DNA of 64,000 nucleotides, taken from Aliirhizobium smilacinae (GTDB lineage: Bacteria; Pseudomonadota; Alphaproteobacteria; Rhizobiales; Rhizobiaceae). Under the pieces are notes generated by a model. That model searched no databases, was not told the origin of the DNA, and worked only from the letters and a program-made list of their open reading frames with translations. The position numbers were made by a program, and so were the translations under genes. Below are positions 52,056-60,884 of the stretch, in pieces (position 1 is the first letter of the stretch; the number at the start of each line of letters is the position of its first letter). The stretch is taken from contig NZ_VDMN01000010.1 of assembly GCF_006335145.1 (NCBI RefSeq), positions 1-64,000 on the forward strand, written 5' to 3'.

Positions 52056-53528
52056 ATGGATACCGGATATACTCCCACCACCAAAATCGGTAATTTCATC
52101 GGCGGAAGCTGGGCCTTGGAATCGGAGACCATGCCCGCCGTCAATCCGGCGACGGGGGCCGTGATCGCCCAATTGCCGAAATCGAGCCGCGAAACCGTCG
52201 CGACGGCGGTGTCAGCCGCGAAACTGGCCGCCAAAGCATGGGCCGCAACGCCGGTGTTCAAGCGCGCTGAAATCTGCGTGGCGATCGGTACTGCCATCGA
52301 TGCCGAACGCGAATCCATTGCCCGGATATTGTCCATCGAACAGGGTAAGGTCTATGCCGAAGCCTTCGGCGAGGTCGGCAAGGCCGCGGATGGCTTCCGT
52401 CTCGCGTCCGAGCTCGTCAAGCAGATGGGGGGCCAGACGCTTCCTGCAGAAGATGCGACCAAGCTCGTGATGACCATTCGTCAGCCCCGCGGCGTCTACG
52501 GCGTGATCACGCCGTGGAACTTTCCGGTCAATATCCCGGTCGAGTATCTCGCGCCGGGTATCGCCACAGGCAACGCGATCGTCTGGGTGCCGGCGCCTTC
52601 GACTTCTCTGGTCGCCTGCGCGCTGATGCAGGCGATAGAAAAGGCTGGCCTGCCGGCTGGCGTGTTGAACCTGGTCATCGGCGAGGGCGCGACGGCGGGC
52701 GATGCGGTTGTCGTTCATCCGGATGTCGCTGCCATCGGCTTCACCGGAAGTGCGGCGACCGGTAAGCGGATCGCCGAGCGTGGCGCCGGTAAGCCTCTGC
52801 TTCTGGAGCTTGGCGGCAACGGCCCGGTCATCGTCTTCGAGGATGCCGACCTGGATGCGGCGGCTGCGGCGGCAGCCGGCGGTGCCTTCTTCAATGCGGG
52901 CCAGGTCTGCGCTGCGACTGGCCGCGTGCTTGCTCATCATTCGATCGTCGACAGCCTGTGCGAGAAGCTAACCGCACACGCGGCAAAGCATGTCCTCGGC
53001 GATCCCTTCCATCAGGGGACGACCATGGGGCCACTCAACAACCCCAAGGTCGCTGCCAAAGTGAAGGAGCATGTGGATGACGCTCTTAGCAACGGCGCCA
53101 AGGTGCTGATCGGCGGCAAGCCGCGGCCGGACCTCGGTAGCGAACTCTACTTCGAACCGACCGTGATCCGTGACGTGACGCGCGATATGAAGATCAACCG
53201 TGAAGAGACCTTCGGTCCGGTCGTACCGGTTCTCGCCTTTCAGAACGAAGCAGAAGCCCTGGATCTGGCGCTGGACAGCGAATACGGCCTCTCGGTCGGC
53301 GTCTTTACTGCCGACGTGACCCGCGGCGTTGAAATCGCCAAGGCCATTCCGGCCGGCATCGTCAACATCAATGCCGGCAGTACATGGTGGGAAATCCATC
53401 TGCCATTCGGCGGTGGTTCTAACACCAAGAGCGGCATCGGCCGTCTCGGCGGCGTCCACACCATGGAAGCAATGACGGAACTCAAGATGATCACCATCAC
53501 CATCGATCGGAAGGGAGCTGACTCATGA
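52056..53528 (+). CDS. NAD(P)-dependent aldehyde dehydrogenase (ALDH 2)
   Basis: From ATG 52056 (ATAAGGAGAA site) the protein has 490 residues. Motifs include TPWNFPVNIPVEYL, FTGSAATGKRIAERGAG, general-base Glu in LLLELGGNGPVIV, catalytic Cys285 in NAGQVCAATGRV and REETFGPVVPVLAF. It resembles ALDH 1 in the previous operon, including the motif near the end where GGVHTMEAMTELK matches GGRHTLMEMCDLK. It should oxidise an aldehyde made by the GMC dehydrogenase whose two subunits follow. It overlaps the small-subunit start by 4 bp. Confidence 0.9.
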   Translation: MDTGYTPTTKIGNFIGGSWALESETMPAVNPATGAVIAQLPKSSRETVATAVSAAKLAAKAWAATPVFKRAEICVAIGTAIDAERESIARILSIEQGKVYAEAFGEVGKAADGFRLASELVKQMGGQTLPAEDATKLVMTIRQPRGVYGVITPWNFPVNIPVEYLAPGIATGNAIVWVPAPSTSLVACALMQAIEKAGLPAGVLNLVIGEGATAGDAVVVHPDVAAIGFTGSAATGKRIAERGAGKPLLLELGGNGPVIVFEDADLDAAAAAAAGGAFFNAGQVCAATGRVLAHHSIVDSLCEKLTAHAAKHVLGDPFHQGTTMGPLNNPKVAAKVKEHVDDALSNGAKVLIGGKPRPDLGSELYFEPTVIRDVTRDMKINREETFGPVVPVLAFQNEAEALDLALDSEYGLSVGVFTADVTRGVEIAKAIPAGIVNINAGSTWWEIHLPFGGGSNTKSGIGRLGGVHTMEAMTELKMITITIDRKGADS

Positions 53529-54082
53529 GTATGGCTTCTGTTGCGGCGCAGGCAGACAGCAATGTCCGCCTGACGCCGGTGGAAAAGACACGACTTCTTC
53601 TATGCCTCGTCGACCAACTGATACCGGGCGCAGACGGTTGGCCTTCCGCTTCCGAGGCTGGTGTACATGGCATCATCGCCCTGCGCCTTTTTGTCGATGG
53701 CGCCCCCGGCATGTTCGAGAAAATCGCCGAGGGACTGGGATGGCCTATGGGCGGACTCGGCAGCGACGATCCAGATGCACGTATCGAAGCCGTGCAGACT
53801 TTCGAGGCCGCCGATCCGGACCTGTTCGACAAGGTCTATGCGGCGGTGGTACTCGCCTATTACGAGACGCCCTTCATCGTCGAGGCGATCGCCATGACCG
53901 GCCGCCCCTATTCGATCCGCCCCCATGTCTCTGGCTATCAGATGTCACCGTTCGATTATACGCGGGACACGCCGAAACATGGACGCGGTCATTACCTGAC
54001 AACTGAGGAGATGCGACCTGTCGATACGTCAGGACTTCATCTCGAAACGAATAAAACGCACCGTTGGGGGGTTCATCGATGA
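53525..54082 (+). CDS. Small subunit of a GMC dehydrogenase (gluconate 2-dehydrogenase subunit 3-like)
   Basis: The 185-residue protein resembles the small (subunit 3/gamma) partner of membrane-linked GMC dehydrogenases: LTPVEKTRLLLCLVDQLIPGADGWPSASEAG at the start and ETPFIVEAIAMTGRPYSIRPHVSGYQM later. Usual members carry a twin-arginine signal that exports the complex. None is visible here, so the enzyme is probably cytoplasmic. Its ATG overlaps the ALDH stop, and its own stop overlaps the large-subunit ATG, so all three are translated together. Confidence 0.75.
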   Translation: MSMASVAAQADSNVRLTPVEKTRLLLCLVDQLIPGADGWPSASEAGVHGIIALRLFVDGAPGMFEKIAEGLGWPMGGLGSDDPDARIEAVQTFEAADPDLFDKVYAAVVLAYYETPFIVEAIAMTGRPYSIRPHVSGYQMSPFDYTRDTPKHGRGHYLTTEEMRPVDTSGLHLETNKTHRWGVHR

Positions 54083-55707
54083 ACAACGACCGTACCTGTG
54101 ACATCCTGATCGTCGGCGCTGGTGCCACCGGTTCACTCGCCGCCCTTGTGCTGGCAGAAGCCGGCCTCGACGTTGTCTGTCTCGAGCAGGGTTCCTGGGT
54201 CGAGGCGAAGGACCATCCGCATCTCCATGCGGACTGGACATGGCAGCGGCGTACCAACTGGAGCCCGGACGTCAACAAGCGTAGCCATCCCGACGATTTC
54301 CCGGTCAATTCTGACTCATCGCAAATCCTGATGTGGAACGCTGTGGGCGGGTCCACCAACGTCTATGGCGCTATCTGGCCACGCTATCGCCCTTCCGATT
54401 TCCGCAAGGGCACAGAACACAGCATGCAACCCGACTGGCCTATCACCTATGAGGACATCGCCCCGTATTATGAGGAAGCCGACCGATTGGTTGGGGTCTC
54501 CGGATTGGCCGGCGATCCGGCAATGCCGACGCGCGAAAAATGTCCGACAAGGCCGATGCCCGTTTCGAAGGTGGCGAAGCGCCTTGCCGCCGGGTTCGAC
54601 GAACTCGGCTGGCACTGGTGGCCAGCAGAAGCCGGTGCGGTTACCGAGGATTACGACGGCCGCCCCGCCTGCAACAATTGTGGTACCTGCAACGGCTGCC
54701 CGCGTGGCTCGATGAGCAAATATTCCATGTCCATCTGGCCGAAGGCGCTGGAAGCTGGTTGTGAGCTGAGAATCAATGCGCGTGTTCTGAAGATTGAAAA
54801 GGATTCCAACGGTCGAGCCAGCGGAGCGCTCTATATCGATCGCAATACGGGACAGAAACACTTCCAGAAGGCGAAGATTGTCATCGTTGCGGCAAACGGA
54901 ATCGGTACACCGCGCCTTCTGCTGGCTTCGGACAACCTCGCCAACAGCAACGATCAGGTCGGGCGTCACCTGCTGCACCACACTTTGGTCGCCTGCGAGA
55001 TGTGGGTGGATGAGCCGGTAGACGGACAGATCGGCTATGTCGCCTCGCTGTTATCACGCCAGTTCGCCGAAACCGACATATCCCGCGGGTTCGTCAATGG
55101 TTTCAATTTCAACTGCATTACGTCTACGGCATCCGCCGGAGAACTGGCGGCGGGCTGGTTCACGTCCGCACGCGCACCGTGGGGTAAGGAACATCACAAC
55201 TGGTTCCAGCGGCATTTCGGGCATTCGATCGGTGTTTTCGCCATTGGCGACGATCTGCCCAATCCGGAAAACCGTGTTACGCTCGATCCCGTTCTGAAAG
55301 ACTCGGACGGGGTCCCAGCAGCAAAGACACAATATGCGCCGGGGGAGAACGACAAGCGGATGATGAACTATATGCTCGACCGACTGGAGGAGCTAGCCAA
55401 AGCGTGTGGCGCGTTCGAATACAAACTGCATGACTATCGTGACAAGGATGGCGTTTACCGCACACCGGCGTGGCATATGATCGGCACCTGCCGCATGGGC
55501 AGCGATCCGAAGACCTCGGTCGTCAACAAGTGGCATCAGACCTGGGAAGTTCCGAATCTGTTCATCGTTGATGGTAGCGTTCTGGCAACCGGCGGCGTGG
55601 TCAATCCGACACCGACCATCTCCGCGCTGGCGCTGCGTGCCAGTGCCTATATTCGCGACAACTTCGAGACGCTGTCCATTACGACGCGCCCATCAATCGC
55701 AGCCTGA
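54079..55707 (+). CDS. GMC-family dehydrogenase large subunit with four-Cys cluster (GMC 2)
   Basis: The 542-residue flavoprotein begins with the FAD motif ILIVGAGATGSLAALVLAEAG and has the GMC substrate-site phrase WNAVGGSTNVYGAIWPR, an active-site WHMIGTCRMGSDP and the late NPTPTISALALRASAY. In the middle it carries Cys198, Cys201, Cys204 and Cys207 (CNNCGTCNGCPRGS), a spacing suited to an iron-sulfur centre, as found in FAD-dependent glucose and gluconate dehydrogenases. No signal peptide and no adjacent cytochrome c subunit are present, so its electron acceptor is unknown. ATG 54079 overlaps the small-subunit stop. Confidence 0.87.
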   Translation: MNNDRTCDILIVGAGATGSLAALVLAEAGLDVVCLEQGSWVEAKDHPHLHADWTWQRRTNWSPDVNKRSHPDDFPVNSDSSQILMWNAVGGSTNVYGAIWPRYRPSDFRKGTEHSMQPDWPITYEDIAPYYEEADRLVGVSGLAGDPAMPTREKCPTRPMPVSKVAKRLAAGFDELGWHWWPAEAGAVTEDYDGRPACNNCGTCNGCPRGSMSKYSMSIWPKALEAGCELRINARVLKIEKDSNGRASGALYIDRNTGQKHFQKAKIVIVAANGIGTPRLLLASDNLANSNDQVGRHLLHHTLVACEMWVDEPVDGQIGYVASLLSRQFAETDISRGFVNGFNFNCITSTASAGELAAGWFTSARAPWGKEHHNWFQRHFGHSIGVFAIGDDLPNPENRVTLDPVLKDSDGVPAAKTQYAPGENDKRMMNYMLDRLEELAKACGAFEYKLHDYRDKDGVYRTPAWHMIGTCRMGSDPKTSVVNKWHQTWEVPNLFIVDGSVLATGGVVNPTPTISALALRASAYIRDNFETLSITTRPSIAA

Positions 55708-55719
55708 GGTAATATCGTG

Positions 55720-56820
55720 ATGCAGCCTCCGCCGGCGGAGCCGGGAATGCATGAATCCGAGGTTGATACGCCAGCGCTGGTGATCGATCTCGATGTCATG
55801 GAAACGAACATGAATCGTATGGCTGAATTCTGCCGCAAGGCTGGTGTCGGGCTGCGGGCGCATGCCAAAACTCACAAGTCACCAGTTATTGCCAGTTGGC
55901 AGATTGAACGCGGTGCCGTCGGCCAATGCGTTCAGAAAACAGCGGAGGCAGAGGTTCTAGCCTGGTCCGGCGTCAGGGACATTCTTGTTTCCAACGAAGT
56001 GGTCGCGGAGCGCAAGCTCAAGCGGCTTGTTGCCTTGCAGTCGATGGCGAAGGTTTCTATCTGCGCTGATGACTCAGGTACGGTCGACCGCATCGAGCAG
56101 ATGGCGGAAGCCGCCAGGCAACGTCTAACCGTGTTGGTCGAGATCGACGTGATGGGCGTACGCTGCGGCGTTCGGCCCGGCGCGGAAGCGGCCGCACTGG
56201 CAAGGCGGATCGCGACAAGCCCCCATCTCATCTTCGGTGGGCTGCAGTCCTACCACGGCAGTGCGCAACACTTGCGTAGCGAAGGCGAGCGCGAGCAGGC
56301 GATCGCAAGCGCGGTCCGGAAGACGGTGGAGACTGTGGAGGCAATCCGGAGCGAGGGTCTCGCCTGCGAAATCGTCGGTGGAGCCGGTACCGGTACTTTC
56401 CGCCATGAGGCAGCCAGTGGAGTTTATAACGAGATGCAGGCTGGCTCATACATTTTCATGGATGCCGATTACGCCCGCAACAACCCCAGGCCGGAGTTCG
56501 AACAGTCTCTTTTCGTGTTGAGCACGGTAATGAGCGCCGCGCGTGATGGCGTCGCGGTCGTTGACTGTGGCCATAAAGGTATCGCGATTGATAGCGGATT
56601 GCCGCTCGTTCACGGACGTGAGGACATCGATTATGTCGGTGCATCTGACGAACACGGTACGCTCGCCTTGCGTGGTACGTCGCTGAAGGTTGGCGAGGTG
56701 CTGCGCCTGGTTCCCGGACATTGTGATCCGACTGTCGATCGCTACGACTGGTATGTCGGCATGCGTGGCCAGCGAGTGGATTGCGTCTTTCCCGTTGCCG
56801 CAAGAGGTATGATGCAATGA
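55720..56820 (+). CDS. DSD1/D-threonine-aldolase-like PLP enzyme (fold type III)
   Basis: The 366-residue protein has an alanine-racemase-like barrel. The PLP lysine lies in LRAHAKTHKSPVI near residue 50, and VGGAGTGTFRHEAA contacts the phosphate. The C-terminal barrel has the metal-binding pair in LVPGHCDPTVDRYD (His and Cys), the signature that separates D-serine dehydratase (DSD1), D-threonine aldolase and D-3-hydroxyaspartate enzymes from racemases. It should cleave or dehydrate a D-beta-hydroxy amino acid. GTG 55717 is an alternative start after GAGGTAAT. It is coupled to the next gene by an ATGA overlap. Confidence 0.83.
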   Translation: MQPPPAEPGMHESEVDTPALVIDLDVMETNMNRMAEFCRKAGVGLRAHAKTHKSPVIASWQIERGAVGQCVQKTAEAEVLAWSGVRDILVSNEVVAERKLKRLVALQSMAKVSICADDSGTVDRIEQMAEAARQRLTVLVEIDVMGVRCGVRPGAEAAALARRIATSPHLIFGGLQSYHGSAQHLRSEGEREQAIASAVRKTVETVEAIRSEGLACEIVGGAGTGTFRHEAASGVYNEMQAGSYIFMDADYARNNPRPEFEQSLFVLSTVMSAARDGVAVVDCGHKGIAIDSGLPLVHGREDIDYVGASDEHGTLALRGTSLKVGEVLRLVPGHCDPTVDRYDWYVGMRGQRVDCVFPVAARGMMQ

Positions 56821-57977
56821 GTCTTGCCGAAAGCGAGATGAAAACGGCGGCAGGATCTGTGACGGGATTGCGTTGTCTTGCTTGCAACGCGTTCTACCCG
56901 CCCGAACTTCTCTACCGGTGTACCGCCTGTGCCGGCATTCTTGAAGTTGAACGTGCAAAGCCGTTCCGCAGATGGGATCCGAGTGATTTCGTTCGTGAGG
57001 AGGTAACATTAGGAGAGGGTGGAACTCCTCTCCGGCAGGTGCCATCTTCTTTGCTGCATCCCGATTTTCGTGGCGCGCTTCTGGTTAAGGATGAGACACG
57101 CAATCCATCCGGTTCCTTCAAGGACAGGCTGGTGGCTGCCGCGCTCTCGCGCGCTATCGAATTCGGCGCGAGCGGTATCGTCAGCGCGTCAAGTGGGAAT
57201 GCGGGGGCGGCTGCTGCCTGCTACGCTGCCAATGCCGGAATACCCGCAATTATCTGCTGCCCGGAGACGACACCTCACGGCAAACTCGCGCAGATCATGG
57301 CTTATGGCGCGACGCTGGAGCGAGTGTCGGGCCATTATGGTAACTCCTTCCAACGTGCAATGGAACTCTGCGACCAGCATGGCTATGTCAATCTTACGAC
57401 GACATATCTCAATCCCTACGGCGTTGATGCTCTGCGGCTGGTTGGTCAGGAAATTTTTGAGGCGCTTGGAGGCATTCTACCCGGCTGGATTTCCATTCCA
57501 ACCAGTTCCGGCCCGCTCGTAAAGGGTGTCTTCCAAGGTTTTCTTGATACCGCGGAGCAGGTTCCCCGGTTGGTGGCGGCACAATCCGAGGGATGTGCCC
57601 CGATCGCGCGAGCGTTCGCCGGAGGGCAGGACACGGTGGAACCTTGGGAATTGCCGCAAACCATTGCATCCGGCATTTCTGATCCGTTGCAGGGCTATCC
57701 CGAAGAGGGAAGCCATACACTATCCCTGATCCGCAAAAGTGGAGGCGAGGCAGTCGCGGTCCCTGACAATTATATCAAGGATGCGATGGTCGCTCTTGCT
57801 CGCAAAGCCGGTCTGTTCTGCGAACCCACCGGAGCCACGTCACTGGCCGCCTGTCGCCGTCTCTTTTCTGAAGGAAAGATCGGAATGCCGGACACAGTCG
57901 TCTGTATTATCACAGGGCACGGTTTTAAGGATTTTTCAGCATGGTCTGATGTCGAAGCTCACGGAATTCCCAGCTAA
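56817..57977 (+). CDS. Threonine-synthase-like PLP enzyme with zinc-ribbon N-terminus
   Basis: This 386-residue fold-type II PLP protein begins with a zinc-ribbon-like pair: Cys20-x2-Cys23 and Cys35-x2-Cys38. The PLP lysine is in NPSGSFKDRLV near residue 100, with SASSGNAGAAAACYAANAG and ITGHGFKD near the end. This layout is typical of threonine synthases of the short bacterial type and of related catabolic lyases. As last gene of a catabolic operon after a D-amino-acid enzyme it more likely performs beta/gamma elimination or replacement than threonine biosynthesis, which needs homoserine kinase and is normally chromosomal. It ends 190 bp before plasmid debris. Confidence 0.82.
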   Translation: MSLAESEMKTAAGSVTGLRCLACNAFYPPELLYRCTACAGILEVERAKPFRRWDPSDFVREEVTLGEGGTPLRQVPSSLLHPDFRGALLVKDETRNPSGSFKDRLVAAALSRAIEFGASGIVSASSGNAGAAAACYAANAGIPAIICCPETTPHGKLAQIMAYGATLERVSGHYGNSFQRAMELCDQHGYVNLTTTYLNPYGVDALRLVGQEIFEALGGILPGWISIPTSSGPLVKGVFQGFLDTAEQVPRLVAAQSEGCAPIARAFAGGQDTVEPWELPQTIASGISDPLQGYPEEGSHTLSLIRKSGGEAVAVPDNYIKDAMVALARKAGLFCEPTGATSLAACRRLFSEGKIGMPDTVVCIITGHGFKDFSAWSDVEAHGIPS

Positions 57978-58166
57978 ATTTTTGATACCCAGCTTCAGGA
58001 CCAATCAAGTGGCCTGCGGTTACCCGCCAAATCCAGTGCCGGACACCGAAGATCGAGATTGGTCGCTGCCGGTAGTTCTGTTCGGGTGCCCTCGGGGATG
58101 TGGAGCTTAGCTGCTTGCGGTGTCCCGTCGAATCCATCCTGCCTATGGGTGTAATTTTCGATGTAG
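57978..58166. other. Junction between catabolic operon and plasmid remnant
   Basis: These 189 bp separate the last catabolic gene from the truncated repC. Short open stretches exist on both strands but none has a recognisable family. No terminal inverted repeat, terminator with T run or target duplication was found. The breakpoint that removed the repC 5' end lies here or just inside 58167. Confidence 0.5.
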
Positions 58167-59149
58167 CTCGGTCGGGAGTTCCCCTTGAATGCCCAGCTGG
58201 CTCTGCGGGCACATGGGATGTCGGGCGCGGCCCTGAGGGGGCTCCTTGCGGTCCTCGTCGAAGCAGGTTTGATCGTGCGTAAGGACAGCCCCAACGGCAA
58301 GCCGCACGCACTCAAGGACCATGATGACGAGATCGAGACTGCATTCGGTTTCGACCTGGTGCCGCTTCTAGCTCGTTCGGAAGAATTAGCGTCGATGGCG
58401 CAGAAGGTCGCCGCTGATCGTGCCGCTTTGCGCAAGGCCAAGGAGAGTCTCAGCCTTTACCGGCGAGAAGTTCGCAAGCTGATCACGGCCGCTATGGAGG
58501 AGAGCGCGCAAGGTGGCTGGCATGCAATTGAAGGGATCTGTGTGGGGATCGTCTCGCGGATCCCCCGTATTCAGACGCTCGCGACTATTGCCCCGCTCAT
58601 GGATGAAATCGAGATGCTACACGAGGAAGTCGTCAATCGATTGGATAATCTGGGAAAACTGAAAATATGAGCAGCAATGACGCTCTTATCGAGCGGCACA
58701 TACAGAATCCAAATACCGAATCCACAAATGAACTTGAACCTCGCTCCAGAGAAGAGCTGGGCGCGACCTCGCATGGAAACATGGGCCACAAGAGCGAGCC
58801 GATGCAAGCTTTCCCGTTAATCGTGGTGCTCAAGGCTTGTCCGACGGTTATCGACTAGGCACCGGGTGGGGTTGTAACATACTGGCGGGAGTTGATGACC
58901 ACCGCAGTTACTGTGCGATCGATGCTCGGGATCAGTCCGTCCGTTTACCAGGACGCTTGCGAAGTGATGGGGCCGGAGAACGCAGCGGTCGCGGTGTCCT
59001 GTATGCTGGAGCGGGCCGCGTTCATTAATGCTCCGGGCGGCTACCTTCGTGATTTGACGCGAAGAACACAGCTGGGGGAGTTTTCTCTGGGGCCGATGGT
59101 TATGTCTGCTCTGAGGGCAAACGGTGCAGGGCATTTGAAGGTCGGATAA
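58167..59149 (+). pseudogene. repC: Broken plasmid replication initiator RepC
   Basis: Three segments line up as one RepC protein of repABC plasmids. Segment 1 (58167-58670) covers ALRAHGMSGAALRG, LIVRKDSPNGKPHA and IETAFGFDLVPLLARSEEL. A one-base loss in the A-rich run near 58660 shifts the frame. Segment 2 (58667-58858) has IERHIQNPNTES and FPLIVVLKACPTVID, and is cut by an in-frame TAG at 58856-58858 where homologues carry Tyr or similar. Segment 3, same frame (58859-59149), has YWRELMTTAVTVRSMLGISPS and GGYLRDLTRRTQLGEFSLGP. The first hundred or so residues (the DNA-binding part) are missing, replaced by unrelated DNA after a TAG at 58164. It cannot initiate replication. Confidence 0.88.
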
Positions 59150-59496
59150 AAGTTGGTAGCTGCCAACATTGATAAATAGCTGAAAACGCTGTGTTTTTAA
59201 GGTAGCCGATTTTTGCGTCGTCGGTTCAATGACCATTGTCGCGAAACGACCTACGTTGCCTCCGATTACTGAACTGATCTCCACTTGGGCGAGGTAGCAC
59301 GTGTCCGCTGGAGGTCCTTGAGTCGCCTTGGCTTTAGGCATTTCAGCTCGTTTGGGTGCCGCTTGCGAGCGGCAGGCGGCAAGGGAAGCTTCGCCGCGTC
59401 TGCCATCTTTCGCCAGAGCCGGCCGCCCGACCTGAAATCCGTCATCCGCGCCCTTGCCTCCTTTGCTCTTCGCGGCAGACGAAGGGGTCCTACGCA
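59150..59496. other. 347-bp gap without a convincing gene
   Basis: After repC there is a small inverted repeat GTTGG-N6-CCAAC near 59152 and an AT-richer stretch to about 59260, then GC-rich DNA. The frame of the next gene is open from about 59356, but the stretch before 59497 has no family resemblance and lacks a ribosome site. Nothing resembling a replication origin can be asserted. Confidence 0.4.
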
Positions 59497-60525
59497 ATGT
59501 GGGAAAAGGAAAGAATGAAGAAGGGCGGGCCTCTGGTCCGGAGAAATATGGAAAGACGTGGATTGGAAGACCTGCGGGAGCGGGTCCCGTGTGGAGCCGT
59601 GCTCGAGGTCGCAGGCTTCACGATTGATTTGAAAGAGAGCACGCGGCGTGCGGTCAAGTATCGGCGAAACGCAGAGATCGTCATCGTCATCCACGAGGGT
59701 AGGGGATGGTTCGATCCCTTGTCCGACGCGAAGGGTGATGTGTTCGGCCTTGCCAAACATCTGAATGCCCTGTCGTTCAGCGATGCCGTCGAACGTGTGG
59801 CGGGATTGATCGGATTTTCGGCTGCTCTGCCAGTTTGGCAAGTGGGGCAAGAATTTCGAGCCGCTCGAAACGAAGCTTCAGGCGTTTCCGTTCAAGCTCG
59901 TTGGGCCGAGCGTAGCATGTTGTGGCGGGGCTCGGAGGCTTGGCACTATCTCCGATCGGAACGCTGCCTCCCGGAAAATATCATTCTAGCCGCCATGCGG
60001 ACGGATCTGCTGCGGGAGGGACCCTTTGGTAGCATGTGGGCGGCACATGTCGATGACGACGGAATAGTCTCCGGCTGGGAAGAACGCGGACCGGTCTGGC
60101 GCGGCTTTGCCACCGGCGGTTCCAAAGTTCTCTTCCGATTTGGCGCCGAGGATGCAATGCGGCTCTGCGTGACCGAGGCTGCGATCGATGCCATGAGCCT
60201 TGCGGCTTTCGAAGGTTTTCGCGAGGGCAGTATGTATCTCAGCACGGGCGGCGGCTGGTCTCCGATTACCCACAGAGCTTTACGCAAACTTGCGGAACGC
60301 AAAGGCTCACGACTCGTCGCCGCCACAGATGCCAATAGCCAGGGAGAGACCTTCGCCGGTCGGTTACGCGACATTGCCGACGCTACCGGTTGCGACTGGC
60401 AGCGGCTCAAGCCACCCGCAGAAGACTGGAACGACGCGTTGCGTGCGCGGGAAATAGAAAGAAGGAAAAGGAAGATGGAAAGGATAGGAGGCCTGCCGCA
60501 TGCCCGCCGGGCGCATCAAGGGTGA
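59497..60525 (+). CDS. TOPRIM/DUF3991 plasmid protein (primase-like)
   Basis: From ATG 59497 (AAGGGG nine bases upstream) the protein has 342 residues; ATG 59515 is an alternative. The N-terminal part has RERVPCGAVLEVAGFTIDLKESTRRAVKYRR and HEGRGWFDPLSDAKGDVFGLAKHL, a primase-type zinc-finger-like region as seen in rhizobial plasmid proteins. The TOPRIM half has VTEAAIDAMSLAAFEG (conserved Glu) and VAATDANSQGETFAGRL, where the usual DxD reads DxN. The C-terminus carries WNDALR and a basic tail. Such proteins sit in conjugative plasmid maintenance regions. The precise role is not established. Confidence 0.8.
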   Translation: MWEKERMKKGGPLVRRNMERRGLEDLRERVPCGAVLEVAGFTIDLKESTRRAVKYRRNAEIVIVIHEGRGWFDPLSDAKGDVFGLAKHLNALSFSDAVERVAGLIGFSAALPVWQVGQEFRAARNEASGVSVQARWAERSMLWRGSEAWHYLRSERCLPENIILAAMRTDLLREGPFGSMWAAHVDDDGIVSGWEERGPVWRGFATGGSKVLFRFGAEDAMRLCVTEAAIDAMSLAAFEGFREGSMYLSTGGGWSPITHRALRKLAERKGSRLVAATDANSQGETFAGRLRDIADATGCDWQRLKPPAEDWNDALRAREIERRKRKMERIGGLPHARRAHQG

Positions 60526-60667
60526 AGCTTCGCCCGGCTCTGCCGGCCCTTGACCCGTCCGGACCGGGAGGCGGCTCGAGCGGAGGGGCCAGAAGGGCTG
60601 AAGACAAGATGGCGACCACGAGGATCAGCCACGCTTCAGGCCCGGACGAGCCCGAAGGAGCCCCCCC

Positions 60668-60884
60668 ATGACCGTAGCTTCTATCCGCAGGATCTACCAG
60701 AGTACCGCCGATCGCCGGCAGATGTCCCGCTTGTTCGATCGGCATGTTCAGCGGCCCAACCGATGGGCAGAGGACGACAGCGCCGTTTATCCCGGCAAAT
60801 GGTTCGAAATCGACGAGCCCTCCCATGATTACATGTTCGGGATCCTGCCGCCGCTGTTCATGCGTGGCGATCTGTTTGCCATGA
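60668..60884 (+). pseudogene. DUF1419 protein, 5' fragment
   Basis: The first 72 or so codons encode a DUF1419-type N-terminus: VASIRRIYQSTADRRQMSRLFDRHVQRPNRW, WFEIDEPSHDYMFGILPPLFMRG and DLFAM. After about 60884 the reading frame no longer matches the family and instead runs out of frame over the next gene, stopping at 60970. The rest of DUF1419 and the start of the next gene appear to have been lost by one deletion. Confidence 0.65.

Noticed and set aside
56817..57977. Housekeeping threonine synthase
   Set aside because: It is last in a catabolic importer operon on probable plasmid DNA, with no homoserine pathway genes around it. The label threonine-synthase-like is safer.
58185..58670. 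Stand-alone regulator of 161 residues
   Set aside because: The sequence is the middle of RepC and continues in the next frame, so it is part of a pseudogene.
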